From Mycolicibacterium sp. CBMA 247 (GTDB lineage: Bacteria; Actinomycetota; Actinomycetes; Mycobacteriales; Mycobacteriaceae), in assembly GCF_009729095.1 (NCBI RefSeq), contig NZ_VTGX01000002.1, positions 1,240,001-1,304,000 of the forward strand: a stretch of DNA of 64,000 bases, in the 5' to 3' direction. The position numbers were made by a program, and so were the translations under genes. The notes beneath the pieces are model-generated. The model worked only from the letters and a program-made list of their open reading frames with translations, ran no database searches and was not told the DNA's origin. This document shows, piece after piece, positions 35,780-44,219 of this stretch (position 1 is its first letter; every line of letters starts with the position of its first letter).

Positions 35780-36477
35780 TGATCGAAGAAACCGCCTCGA
35801 ACGAGAGGCCGGTGCGTAGGCGCGCGTCCAGGGCGGCAGGCCCGACCGGGGCCGCGACCGCCGGTGAGGCGACCACGACCACCGTGCGGGTCGAGTCGTC
35901 GACCAACAAGGTGGCCAAGGCGTCCCAGACGACAGCGCTCAAGGCGCCGCCCCGGCGCCGCGCCCACGGCAGCCTGGTGGCGCTGGTGGCGGCCGTGGTG
36001 CTGGTCCTGGGGACTGCGGCGCTGGGAGCGCTGGCCTACGTCATGCGAGATCAGCAACAGGGTGTGGACGCCGTGCAGGCCCGCGATGAGCGCTTCGTCG
36101 ACACCGGCAAGCAGACCGTGATCAACATGTTCAGCTACACACAGGACACCATCGACGAGAGCGTGAACCGCTTCATCGACGGCACCAGTGGCCCGCTGCG
36201 CGACATGATGAGCCAGGGGAACAACGCGGACAACCTCAAGGCATTGTTCCGTGACACCAATGCCAGCTCGGAGGCCGTGGTCAACGGCGCGGCACTGGAG
36301 AAGGTCGACGACATCGCCGGGAATGCCTCTGTGCTGGTGGCGGTGCGCGTCACGGTCGCCGACCTGGACGGCGTCAATTCGCCGACCCGTCCGTACCGGC
36401 TGCGGGTGATCGTGCACGAGGACGACAACGGCCACATGACCGGATACGACCTCAAGTACCCCGACGGTGGAAACTGA
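35779..36477 (+). CDS. mas4A: Mce4-associated membrane protein Mas4A
   Basis: 232 residues: a basic, disordered N-terminus (about 1-62), one membrane helix (LVALVAAVVLVLGTAALGAL, about 66-85) and an extracytoplasmic alpha/beta domain typical of Mce-associated proteins. It matches Rv3493c, thought to stabilise the Mce4 complex. ATG 35779 overlaps the mce4F stop by one base. Confidence 0.87.
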   Translation: MIEETASNERPVRRRASRAAGPTGAATAGEATTTTVRVESSTNKVAKASQTTALKAPPRRRAHGSLVALVAAVVLVLGTAALGALAYVMRDQQQGVDAVQARDERFVDTGKQTVINMFSYTQDTIDESVNRFIDGTSGPLRDMMSQGNNADNLKALFRDTNASSEAVVNGAALEKVDDIAGNASVLVAVRVTVADLDGVNSPTRPYRLRVIVHEDDNGHMTGYDLKYPDGGN

Positions 36478-36962
36478 TGCGCTCTAAACTCACTGCCCTG
36501 CTGATCGGCCTGCTGGCGGTGGCCTTCGTCGGGCTGGCCGGTGTCGGCGGTTCGCTGTACTGGAACCGCGTGACGCAGCGTGGCCAGGAGGCCACCAGGG
36601 CCGAGTTGCCCGCGGTGGCAGCCGACCAGATCCCGAAGGTGTTCGGCTATGACTATCAGACCGTCGAGCGCAGCCTGATGGAAACCTATCCGCTGCTCGC
36701 GCCCGACTTCCGGCAGAAGTTCGAACAGGACGCCACCGCCAAGGTGATCCCCGAGGCACGCAAGCGTCAGCTGGTGGTCCAGATCAGCGTCGTCGGTGTC
36801 GGCGTGATGACCGCACAGCGCGATTCCGGGTCGGTGCTGGTGTACATGAACCGCACGGTGACCGACCAGTCCCGCCAACCGCTGTATGACGGCAGCCGGC
36901 TGCGCGTCGACTACCGCAAGATCGGCGGGGACTGGCTGATCAACGCGATCAACCCGATTTAG
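36477..36962 (+). CDS. mas4B: Mce4-associated protein Mas4B
   Basis: 161 residues with an N-terminal membrane helix ([20 protein letters not shown]) and a small exported domain ending [12 protein letters not shown], as in Rv3492c. Last gene of the mce4 operon, one-base overlap with mas4A. Its final 14 bases overlap the converging otsA gene, leaving no room for a separate terminator. Confidence 0.87.
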   Translation: MRSKLTALLIGLLAVAFVGLAGVGGSLYWNRVTQRGQEATRAELPAVAADQIPKVFGYDYQTVERSLMETYPLLAPDFRQKFEQDATAKVIPEARKRQLVVQISVVGVGVMTAQRDSGSVLVYMNRTVTDQSRQPLYDGSRLRVDYRKIGGDWLINAINPI

Positions 36963-38400
36963 ATTCGGCCAGCGCGTCCAGGAAGGCGCGTGCCCACCGG
37001 TCGACGTCGTGGGCCAGCACCTGGCGGCGCATCGCCCGCATCCGCCGCCTGCCCTCTTCGGGGCTCTGGTCCAGCGCTGCCTCGATCGCATCCTTGACGC
37101 CCTCGAGATGGTGCGGGTTGGTCAGGTAGGCCTGGCGTAGCTCGGCAGCCGCGCCGGTGAACTCGGACAGCACCAGCGCGCCACCGAGGTCACTGCGGCA
37201 GGCCACGTACTCCTTGGCCACCAGGTTCATCCCATCGCGCAGCGGGGTCACCAGCATGACGTCGGCCGCGACGAAGAACGCGATCAGCTCGTCCCGCGGC
37301 ACCGGACGGTGCAGGTAGTGCACCACCGGGTGGCCGACCTCGCCGTACTCGCCGTTGATGTGACCGACCTGGCGCTCGATGTCCTCGCGCATCACCTTGT
37401 AGCTCTCGACGCGCTCCCGGCTGGGTGTGGCCAACTGAACCAGGACGGTGTCGTCGCGTTTGACCCGCCGTTCTTCCAGCAGCTCGGAGAACGCGTGCAG
37501 CCGCACGTCGATGCCCTTGGTGTAATCGAGCCGGTCGACGCCGAGCAGGATCTTTCGCGGGTTGCCGAGCTCGGCGCGGATCTGCCGGGCGCGCTGGCGA
37601 ACCGTGCGGTTGCGGGCCTTGGCGTCCAGATCGGCCGAGTCGATCGAGATGGGGAAGGCGCCGACCTTGATGGTGCGGAACCCGTAGGAGATCTCGCCGA
37701 ACCGTGACCGGACGCCGATCGAGGCGCGGGAAGTGTTGGCCCCGACCAGGCGGCGGGCCAGGACCAGGAAGTTCTGCGCCCCGCCGGCCAGGTGGAACCC
37801 GACCAGGTCGGCTCCGAGCAGGCCTTCGACGATCTCGGTGCGCCACGGCATCTGCATGAACAGTTCGACCGGCGGGAAGGGGATGTGCAGGAAGAAACCG
37901 ATGGTGACGTCGGGACGCAACATGCGCAACATCTTCGGGACGAGCTGCAGCTGATAGTCCTGAATCCAGACCGTGGCGCCGGGTGCGGCGGCGCGGGCCG
38001 TGGCCTCGGCGAACCGCCGGTTCACGTCGACGTAGCTGTCCCACCACTCGCGGTGGTAGACGGGTTTGACGATGAGGTCGTGGTAGAGCGGCCACAGGGT
38101 GGCGTTGGAGAACCCCTCGTAGTAGTCCGAGACGTCCTGCGCGGACAACTGCACAGGGTAGAGCTGGAGATCCTCCTCGAGGATTGGCTCCTCGCCGCTG
38201 TCGGGGAGCCCGGCCCAGCCGATCCACGCGCCGCGGCGTTTACGCAGCAGCGGCTCCAGCGCGGTGACCAGACCGCCGGGGCTGCGCTTCCAGGTAGTGC
38301 TGCCATCCGGCAACCGCTCCATGTCGATGGGCAGCCGGTTGGCCACTACGACGAAGTCGGAGTTACCGGAGACGGCCTTGCGGCCGCCTTCCGGACTCAT
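36949..38400 (-). CDS. otsA: Trehalose-6-phosphate synthase OtsA
   Basis: 483 residues, GT20 family: [10 protein letters not shown] and SPGGLVTAL at the N-terminus bind UDP/ADP-glucose phosphate, [12 protein letters not shown] and IPFPPVELF lie at the acceptor site, and [11 protein letters not shown] and [15 protein letters not shown] bind the donor. It joins glucose from a nucleotide sugar to glucose-6-phosphate. Matches Rv3490. It starts directly after the 54-residue gene's stop and converges on mas4B. Confidence 0.95.
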   Translation of the reverse strand: MSPEGGRKAVSGNSDFVVVANRLPIDMERLPDGSTTWKRSPGGLVTALEPLLRKRRGAWIGWAGLPDSGEEPILEEDLQLYPVQLSAQDVSDYYEGFSNATLWPLYHDLIVKPVYHREWWDSYVDVNRRFAEATARAAAPGATVWIQDYQLQLVPKMLRMLRPDVTIGFFLHIPFPPVELFMQMPWRTEIVEGLLGADLVGFHLAGGAQNFLVLARRLVGANTSRASIGVRSRFGEISYGFRTIKVGAFPISIDSADLDAKARNRTVRQRARQIRAELGNPRKILLGVDRLDYTKGIDVRLHAFSELLEERRVKRDDTVLVQLATPSRERVESYKVMREDIERQVGHINGEYGEVGHPVVHYLHRPVPRDELIAFFVAADVMLVTPLRDGMNLVAKEYVACRSDLGGALVLSEFTGAAAELRQAYLTNPHHLEGVKDAIEAALDQSPEEGRRRMRAMRRQVLAHDVDRWARAFLDALAESKSG

Positions 38401-38565
38401 TTACGCCTCGTTTTTCGAGGGCCCAATGCCGAGCATCGAGAGGAACATCCGGCACTCGTCGGCGTCGGTGGCGTAGGTGGCGACGACGCGGCGGGCCTGG
38501 CTGGCGGTGCTATCGGCGAGCGGCTCGACGTCGTCGATGTCGGCAGTATCAGTTTTCGCAGGCAT
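38401..38565 (-). CDS. 54-residue conserved hypothetical protein upstream of otsA
   Basis: A short frame reading MPAKTDTADIDDVEP near the start, then ARRVVATYATDADECRMFLS and ending GPSKNEA. Its TAA touches the otsA ATG with no gap, so the two are probably one operon. In position and size it fits Rv3489 as I remember it. No membrane helix or signal peptide; acidic N-terminus and a small helical segment. Function unknown; it could regulate or stabilise OtsA. Confidence 0.72.
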   Translation of the reverse strand: MPAKTDTADIDDVEPLADSTASQARRVVATYATDADECRMFLSMLGIGPSKNEA

Positions 38566-38572
38566 GGCACAA

Positions 38573-38607
38573 CTGTATGCGACCGGGAGAATCCCGGTCG
38601 CATACAG
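38573..38607 (-). terminator. Strong 16-base-stem hairpin
   Basis: Two perfect 16-base arms (38573-38588, 38592-38607) around GAA, between the end of the first secreted-protein gene and the 54-residue gene. Probable terminator for the former; it also lies in the leader of the otsA pair if they are co-transcribed. Confidence 0.75.
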
Positions 38608-38610
38608 CCA

Positions 38611-38997
38611 TCAGCCGATGTGGCCGGTCACGGTCGGGCTGCTGCCGACGGTCGACTCCGGAACCGGCTGCGGGCCCTCGGACTGTTCTTCCTCGGCCAG
38701 GCCGATGCACTGACCCGAGTTGGCGCCGGTGCAGGGGATGGAGCCGCCGCCGTCGGGCAGGTTCACCGAGGGCAGGTCGGGGTTACCTGCAGGGCTGCTG
38801 AACGCGTCGGAGGAGTTCGGCACGGTGTGCGGGACACAGACCCCGGTGTAGAGGTCTTCTTCTTCGCCCGCCGGGCAGGCCACCGCGGGGCCGGACGGCA
38901 CGGGTACGGCGAAGACGGCGAAGGCCGGGGCGGCGGCCACGGCGACCGCAAATCCGCCGGCAAGGACAAGTCGTCGCATCGAGATCAAGGTGGCCAT
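38611..38997 (-). CDS. Small secreted four-cysteine protein, paralog A
   Basis: 128 residues with a signal peptide (RRLVLAGGFAVAVAAAPAFA), then a mature part with four cysteines: C-P-A-G-E-x3-D-x-Y-T-x-V-C and IPCTGANSGQCIGLAEEE, ending TVGSSPTVTGHIG. Two relatives follow upstream. Such proteins are, I think, annotated in mycobacteria as intersectin-EH-binding protein Ibp1, a name I would not trust for function. ATG 38997 chosen; GTG 39003 adds two residues. Confidence 0.75.
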   Translation of the reverse strand: MATLISMRRLVLAGGFAVAVAAAPAFAVFAVPVPSGPAVACPAGEEEDLYTGVCVPHTVPNSSDAFSSPAGNPDLPSVNLPDGGGSIPCTGANSGQCIGLAEEEQSEGPQPVPESTVGSSPTVTGHIG

Positions 38998-39091
38998 CGT
39001 CACGCTTTCTCTAGTTATTCGATTGTTAGGTCGGAGGGATTGTATGGAAGCTGCCAGGGTTCTGCATTACTTCCACGAGGTGGCTGGGAGT

Positions 39092-39421
39092 TTACGGGCT
39101 CGCGCTGATGGTTGACCGTGGAATTGGCCGCGGTCCCTGCGCCTCGGCGTCCTCGGCCAGGCCGATGCACTGCCCGGCATTTCCTCCGGTGCAGGGAATC
39201 CCGTCGATTGCCGGGATATCGGGGTTGCCCGGTATCGAGGTGAACGGAGACGCCGAATTGGGGACCAGGAACGGCGTGCAGACGGTTGTGTAGACGTCTG
39301 GTTCTTCGCCGGAGGTGCAGTCGGCCAGTGCGATCGGCGCGACAGGCGGCCAGAGCGAAAGGGCGGCTCCGCCGGAGAGGGCCAGCGCCAGCGCGGCAGC
39401 CGCCGCACGTCGTGATCTCAC
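39092..39421 (-). CDS. Small secreted four-cysteine protein, paralog B
   Basis: 109 residues with signal peptide (RRAAAAALALALSGGAALSL) and the same four-cysteine pattern (DCTSGEEPDVYTTVC; IPCTGGNAGQCIGLAED). It lacks the TVTGHIG tail of its two neighbours, ending STISASP. GTG 39421 is the only good start and its first base is also the edge of a perfect inverted repeat, so there is no ordinary ribosome site; leaderless translation is possible. Confidence 0.7.
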   Translation of the reverse strand: MRSRRAAAAALALALSGGAALSLWPPVAPIALADCTSGEEPDVYTTVCTPFLVPNSASPFTSIPGNPDIPAIDGIPCTGGNAGQCIGLAEDAEAQGPRPIPRSTISASP

Positions 39422-39445
39422 CTCAGCAGTCTAGGACTGCTGAGG
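39421..39445. promoter_or_regulatory. Perfect inverted repeat touching the start codon of paralog B
   Basis: Arms of 11 bases (CCTCAGCAGTC and GACTGCTGAGG) around TAG. It could be an operator or an mRNA hairpin that blocks or controls initiation. Confidence 0.6.
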
Positions 39446-39475
39446 ATTCACTGTGCGGTCACTGTGGTGGTGCTG

Positions 39476-39832
39476 TCAGCCGATGTGGCCGGTCACGGTC
39501 GGACTGCTGCCGACCGTCGATTGCGGAATCGGTTGCGGCCCCCGGGCCTGTTGTTCCTCGGCCAGGCCGATGCACTGGCCGGAATTGGCGCCGTTGCACG
39601 GGATTCCGTTGATCTGCGGGAGCTGGTTCGGAGCGGAGTTGAACTTCGGGGAGTTCGGTACCAGGTCCGGGACGCAGACCCCGGTGTAGGTGTCTTCGCT
39701 CTCCCCGTTCGGGCAGGCGGCCAGTGACTGACCCGGGGTCGAGAGGAGCGTGAGAGCGGGGGCTGAAGCGATGGCCGCGGCGATGCCGGCCGCGACGGCG
39801 AAGCGACGGGTGATGAGCGGGGAGATAGCCAT
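39476..39832 (-). CDS. Small secreted four-cysteine protein, paralog C
   Basis: 118 residues: signal peptide (RRFAVAAGIAAAIASAPAL), four cysteines (ACPNGESEDTYTGVC; IPCNGANSGQCIGLAEE) and the TVGSSPTVTGHIG end shared with paralog A, nearly identical even in DNA. ATG 39832 gives a normal signal peptide; the open frame to 39928 lacks start evidence. The 268 bases upstream to 40100 hold its promoter and that of the divergent hydratase gene; I see no gene there. Confidence 0.75.
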   Translation of the reverse strand: MAISPLITRRFAVAAGIAAAIASAPALTLLSTPGQSLAACPNGESEDTYTGVCVPDLVPNSPKFNSAPNQLPQINGIPCNGANSGQCIGLAEEQQARGPQPIPQSTVGSSPTVTGHIG

Positions 39833-40065
39833 TGTCGTGCTTTCTCTTCGGGGCCTGAATAATTTGCTGAGTACCCGGCCGCGATGGTCTGGCCACGGTT
39901 GGCCATAGCGTCGTCTGATTCTCGGCATTTTACGCTCTACAAGGGGAAACTGCTGTGAAAACGATCCGGTTCCCGAGTGCTGTCAGCCCGCCGCTGTGAA
40001 GCGACTGAATGATAGCTGTGGTCCCGGTGTGAGCTGGGTTACGTGATACACGTAGTGTGCAGTTC

Positions 40066-40079
40066 GTTACTTACTTAAC
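40066..40079. promoter_or_regulatory. GTTACTTACTTAAC element before the hydratase-SDR pair
   Basis: Contains ACTTACTTA (40069-40077), the reverse complement of TAAGTAAGT at 47357 in the promoter of the converging molybdenum-hydroxylase operon. It lies 21 bases before the hydratase ATG. Candidate shared operator. Confidence 0.45.
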
Positions 40080-40100
40080 CTGCCTAAGGGGTGGTCCGAC

Positions 40101-41009
40101 ATGGTCAGTTCAGACGACGCAGCCCGTCAGGTCGAATACGAGACGCTAGATGACGGACGCATCGCCCGGATCTGGCTCAACCGTCCGGATGCGCAGAACG
40201 CTCAGTCCCGAACGCTGCTGGTGCAACTCGACGAGGCGTTCGGCCGGGCCGAGGCCGATGACGCGGTCCGGGTGGTGATCCTGGCCGCGCGCGGCAAGAA
40301 CTTCTCGGCCGGCCATGACCTCGGTTCCGAAGCGGCGCTGGCCGAGCGTCAGCCGGGCCCCACCCAGCACCCGACGTTCCGCTCCCATGGCGCCACCGCC
40401 GCAGGCGTCACCGAGCGAACCTACTTGCAGGAGTGGCACTTCTACTTCGAGAACACCCGGCGTTGGCGTGACCTGCGCAAGATCACCATCGCCCAGGTGC
40501 AGGGCAACGCCATCTCGGCGGCCCTGATGCTGATCTGGGCCTGCGACCTGATCGTGGCCGCCGATGACGCCAAGTTCAGCGATGTCGTCGGGGTACGGAT
40601 GGGGATGCCGGGCGTCGAGTATTACGCCCACCCATGGGAGTTCGGTGCCCGCAAGGCCAAAGAGTTACTGCTGACCGGTGATTCGATCGATGCCGATGAG
40701 GCTTACCGGTTGGGCATGGTGTCCAAGGTCTTCGCGCGCGACGAACTCGAAGGCAAAACACTGGAATTCGCACGGCGGATCGCCGAGCGGCCGACGATGG
40801 CGGCACTGCTGGTCAAGGATTCTGTCAACGCTGCCAGCGACGCGATGGGCTTCACCGAGGCGCTGCGTCATGCGTTCCACATTCACGAACTCGGGCACGC
40901 GCACTGGGCTTCGGCCAACGAAAACCGCTGGCCGGTCGGGATGCCGCCGGACGTTCCCGACTGGCGGACATTGGGCGCTCCCAAACCGGCCCGGCGTGAT
41001 ACACCTTGA
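40101..41009 (+). CDS. Enoyl-CoA hydratase/isomerase family protein
   Basis: 302 residues of crotonase fold: ARGKNFSAGHDLGSE forms the oxyanion loop, VQGNAISAALMLIWACDLIVA the second, and FHIHELGHAHWAS is an unusual C-terminal extension. Where hydratases have the first acid (G-G-x-E) this reads NAISAALM, so classical hydration is doubtful. AAGGGG precedes ATG 40101. It overlaps the next SDR by four bases (TTGA), so the pair acts on one CoA-ester pathway. Confidence 0.82.
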   Translation: MVSSDDAARQVEYETLDDGRIARIWLNRPDAQNAQSRTLLVQLDEAFGRAEADDAVRVVILAARGKNFSAGHDLGSEAALAERQPGPTQHPTFRSHGATAAGVTERTYLQEWHFYFENTRRWRDLRKITIAQVQGNAISAALMLIWACDLIVAADDAKFSDVVGVRMGMPGVEYYAHPWEFGARKAKELLLTGDSIDADEAYRLGMVSKVFARDELEGKTLEFARRIAERPTMAALLVKDSVNAASDAMGFTEALRHAFHIHELGHAHWASANENRWPVGMPPDVPDWRTLGAPKPARRDTP

Positions 41010-41848
41010 CCGTGCAAATTTCGTTAGTAGATCGAACCTATCTGGTCACCGGTGGCGGTAGCGGTATCGGTAAGGGTGCCGCGGCTGCCATCGTCGCCTC
41101 CGGGGGTAACGCCCTGCTGGTCGGCCGCAACGCCGACAAGCTCAGCGCCGCCGCCGAGGAAATCGGCGCACAGGGCCCCGGATCGGTGCGTTACGAACCG
41201 GCCGACGTCACCAGTGAGGACGAGGTCCGTCGCGCGGTCGACGCGGCCACCGCGTGGCACGGCCGGCTGCACGGTGTGGTGCACAGCGCCGGCGGCTCGC
41301 AGACCATCGGTCCGATCACCCAGATCGACTCCGACCTGTGGCGGCAGACCGTCGATCTGAACATCAACGCCACGATGTACCTGATCAAGCACGCCGGCCG
41401 GGAGATGGTGCGCGGCGGCGGTGGGTCATTCGTCGGGATCTCCTCGATCGCCTCGAGCAACACCCACCGCTGGTTCGGTGCCTATGGCCCGAGCAAGGCC
41501 GCGTTCGATCACCTGGTGAAGCTGGCCGCTGATGAACTCGGGCCGTCCTGGGTGCGGGTCAACAGCATCCGCCCCGGTCTGACCCGCACCGAGATGGTCG
41601 GTCCGATCTTCGAACTCCCGGCAGCCAGCGACGATTACAAGGTCTGTACACCGATGCCCCGCTTCGGCGAGGTCGAGGACATCGCCAACCTGGCGGTGTT
41701 CCTGCTCAGCGATGCCTCGGGCTGGATCACCGGGCAGGCTATCCATGTCGACGGCGGCCAAGGGCTGCGCCGCGGCCCGGACATCTCCGCGATGCTGGAG
41801 CCGCTGTTCGGCGCCGACGGCCTGCGCGGCGTCGTCCCGAGCGAGTAG
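41006..41848 (+). CDS. Short-chain dehydrogenase (Rv3485c-like)
   Basis: 280 residues: TGGGSGIGKG cofactor loop, HSAGGSQTIGP, the serine in GISSIASSN and catalytic YGPSKAAF. Near-collinear with Rv3485c as I remember it. Substrate unknown. TTG 41006 overlaps the hydratase stop; GTG 41012 is an alternative. A strong convergent terminator follows. Confidence 0.87.
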   Translation: MTVQISLVDRTYLVTGGGSGIGKGAAAAIVASGGNALLVGRNADKLSAAAEEIGAQGPGSVRYEPADVTSEDEVRRAVDAATAWHGRLHGVVHSAGGSQTIGPITQIDSDLWRQTVDLNINATMYLIKHAGREMVRGGGGSFVGISSIASSNTHRWFGAYGPSKAAFDHLVKLAADELGPSWVRVNSIRPGLTRTEMVGPIFELPAASDDYKVCTPMPRFGEVEDIANLAVFLLSDASGWITGQAIHVDGGQGLRRGPDISAMLEPLFGADGLRGVVPSE

Positions 41849-41865
41849 CGCGGAGCGGACGTTGT

Positions 41866-41904
41866 GCCGAGGATGGCGGTCAGTATGTGACCGCAATCCT
41901 CGGC
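41866..41904. terminator. Bidirectional hairpin between convergent operons
   Basis: 17-base arms with a single mismatch (41866-41882 and 41888-41904) around a 5-base loop, lying between the SDR stop and the end of the dehydrogenase gene. It should end transcription from both sides. Confidence 0.75.
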
Positions 41905-41915
41905 GTCGACGGGCG

Positions 41916-42833
41916 TTAGGCCGGGTGCTCTGCGCGCAAGCCCGATGTCGCCGGCCCGGCGGCTCCGGCCTCCCACGCGGGCAGCGCACCTACTGCCGAC
42001 CAATCCAGATCGCCGCCTCCGGTGGCCAGCAGCGTCAGGAATCGGTCGCGCAGTAGGCTCGCGACGGGCAGCGGCACCTGTAGCTCCTCACCCGCACTCA
42101 ACGCCAGCTTGACGTCCTTGAGGCCAAGACTGGCGGCGAACCCCGCCGGGCTGAACTGCTCACGGGCCAGCAGTCCGCCGTAGGTGCGGTACACCGGTGC
42201 GTCGAACAGTGTCGAAGTCAGCAACTCCAGGTACTGCTGTTTGTCCACACCGGCCTTGCCCACCAGTGCCATTGCCTCACCGAGGGATTCGATCACCGAC
42301 GCGATCAGGAAGTTGCCGCTGATCTTGACCAGGTTTGCGGCTTGGGGGTCCTCGCTGAGCACGAATGTGCGCTGCCCGATCGCATCAAAAACCGGGGACA
42401 CGGCCGTCATGGCGGTCGGGGCGCCGGCCGCCACGACGAACAGCTTGGCCGCCGCGGCCGCCTCGGGCCTGCCGAACACCGGGGCACTGACGAAGCCTTG
42501 GCCGGCTTCGGAATGGGCCTCGGTGAGCCGCTGGGCCAGGGCGACACTGATGGTCGATGACGACACGTGCACGGCGCCGCGTGGCAGAGAATCAAGGATG
42601 CCGTTGTCCCCGAACGTGACTGCCTCGACCGCCGCGTCGTTGGCCAGCATGGTGACGACGACATCGCCCTGACACGCCTCGCCCACCGATGCGGCAGGCG
42701 ACGCGCCTTGGTCGACCAAGGCGGCCACCTTGTCGGGTGAGCGGTTGTACGCCGTGACCTCGTGTCCGGCCTTGAGCAGGTTGGCGGCCATGGCCGCGCC
42801 CATATTGCCCAGACCGATGAATCCGATTCTCAT
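41916..42833 (-). CDS. Beta-hydroxyacid (3-hydroxyisobutyrate-type) dehydrogenase
   Basis: 305 residues: N-terminal GFIGLGNMGAAMAANLLKAGHEV nucleotide fold (split GFIGLGNMG/AAMAANLL), catalytic lysine region ANLVKISGNFLIAS, and an all-helical C-terminal half. Family members oxidise 3-hydroxyisobutyrate or tartronate semialdehyde, or reduce succinic semialdehyde. It is the last gene of the molybdenum-hydroxylase operon (ATGA overlap with the 2Fe-2S subunit), so it may process the same substrate. Confidence 0.85.
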   Translation of the reverse strand: MRIGFIGLGNMGAAMAANLLKAGHEVTAYNRSPDKVAALVDQGASPAASVGEACQGDVVVTMLANDAAVEAVTFGDNGILDSLPRGAVHVSSSTISVALAQRLTEAHSEAGQGFVSAPVFGRPEAAAAAKLFVVAAGAPTAMTAVSPVFDAIGQRTFVLSEDPQAANLVKISGNFLIASVIESLGEAMALVGKAGVDKQQYLELLTSTLFDAPVYRTYGGLLAREQFSPAGFAASLGLKDVKLALSAGEELQVPLPVASLLRDRFLTLLATGGGDLDWSAVGALPAWEAGAAGPATSGLRAEHPA

Positions 42834-43339
42834 GCCTCCATTGTGGCTGGGGCGCCTTCGGTGACGGTCGCGGTGCGCTCGGCAGCCCGGTGCACCGCAT
42901 TGACGATGCCCTGGTAGCCGGTGCAGCGGCAGAAGTTGCCCGAAAGCCCCTCGCGGATCTCCTCATCGGTGGGGTTCGGGTTGTCGCGCAGTAACGCGGT
43001 GATCGAGGTGACGAATCCCGGCGTACAGAAGCCGCACTGCAGGCCGTGGCATTCCTTGAGGGCGGCCTGCACCGGGGACAGCCCGCCGTCCGGGTCGGCG
43101 ATGCCCTCGACCGTGGTCACCTCCTGGCCGTCCACCTGAACCGCGAACACCAGGCACGACCGGACCGCTTGCCCGTCGAGCAGAACCGTACAAGCACCGC
43201 AGGCGCCATGCTCGCAGCCCAGGTGGGTACCGGTCAGGCCGCAGTTTTCCCGCAGGAAATCGGCCAGCGTCACCCGCGCCTCGACCACGTCCCGGTAGCC
43301 GCGCCCGTTGACCGATAGCGCAACCGGCAGTTCATGCAT
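42830..43339 (-). CDS. 2Fe-2S subunit of a molybdenum hydroxylase (CoxS-like)
   Basis: 169 residues with two [2Fe-2S] sites: plant-type CEHGACGACTVLLDG plus a later Cys, and the helical CGFCTPGF...CRCTGY site. It passes electrons from the Mo cofactor subunit to the FAD subunit. Overlaps both neighbours by four to eight bases. Confidence 0.93.
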   Translation of the reverse strand: MHELPVALSVNGRGYRDVVEARVTLADFLRENCGLTGTHLGCEHGACGACTVLLDGQAVRSCLVFAVQVDGQEVTTVEGIADPDGGLSPVQAALKECHGLQCGFCTPGFVTSITALLRDNPNPTDEEIREGLSGNFCRCTGYQGIVNAVHRAAERTATVTEGAPATMEA

Positions 43340-44219
43340 TGAGGGCCTCCTCGGTGACGTGCGTGGTTGCCTGGGTCCAGGCTCGGGACACCATCGCGAC
43401 GCCTACCCGGGCCCGGTACGACGCCGAACCCTGCAGATCGGAAGGAATATCGGTGAGTTCGGCCATCGCCAGCCGGCCGATCTCGTCGGCGGTGAGGCCG
43501 CCGATCGGCGTGCCCAATAGAGCCGACTCGGCCGGGGTGGCCCGCAGCGGTGTGGAGCCGAGCCCGAGCAGACCGATGCCGCAGCGGGTGATCCGGTCGT
43601 CCGCATCGAGCTCGAATCCGACCACGGCGCCGGCGATCGCGAAATCACCGTGGCGCCGGGCGAATTCGGCAATCCCGAAACCGCTGCGTACCGATGCCAC
43701 CGGGAAGCGCACGGCGGTCAGGATCTCGTCGGAGGCCAGCGAGGTCTCCCACAGGCCGGTGAAGAACTCTGCGGCCGGGATCTGGCGGATACCGCGCGCC
43801 GACGTGGCCTCGATCGTCGCGTCGAGCGCCAGTGCCACCGCCGCATATTCGGCGGCCGGATCGGCGTGCGCGATCGCGCCGCCCAGTGTGCCGCGGCTGC
43901 GGATCTGGAAGTGCCCGATGTGCGGCGTGGCCAGGGTCAGCAGCGGAACCGAATCGGCGATCTCGTCGTCCAGACCGACCATGGCGTGCGGGGTGGTCGC
44001 GCCGATACGAATCTCGTTGCCCTGCAGCGCGATATCGTTCAGTTCGGGCAGTCTCGAGATGTCGATCAGGTTGTCGAAGTGCGTCAGGCGCATGGCCAGC
44101 ATCGGCACCAGGCTCTGACCGCCGGCCAGGATCTTCGCGTCCTCGCCGTACTCGCCGAGCATGGCCACAGCCTCGGTGACCGTGGCGGGCCGGTGATACG
44201 CGAACGGGGCGGGTTTCAC
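43332..44219 (-). CDS. FAD-binding subunit of a molybdenum hydroxylase (CoxM-like)
   Basis: 295 residues: FAD motifs ILAGGQSLVPMLAMR (near 36) and IGHFQIRSRGTLGGAIAHADP (near 102), followed by the CO-dehydrogenase flavoprotein C-terminal domain. GTG 44219 overlaps the CoxG stop. Partner of the small and large subunits. Confidence 0.92.
   Translation of the reverse strand: MKPAPFAYHRPATVTEAVAMLGEYGEDAKILAGGQSLVPMLAMRLTHFDNLIDISRLPELNDIALQGNEIRIGATTPHAMVGLDDEIADSVPLLTLATPHIGHFQIRSRGTLGGAIAHADPAAEYAAVALALDATIEATSARGIRQIPAAEFFTGLWETSLASDEILTAVRFPVASVRSGFGIAEFARRHGDFAIAGAVVGFELDADDRITRCGIGLLGLGSTPLRATPAESALLGTPIGGLTADEIGRLAMAELTDIPSDLQGSASYRARVGVAMVSRAWTQATTHVTEEALNA

Noticed and set aside
40049..40059. 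ACACGTAGTGT near-palindrome
   Set aside because: Only 4-base arms; too short to support as a site.
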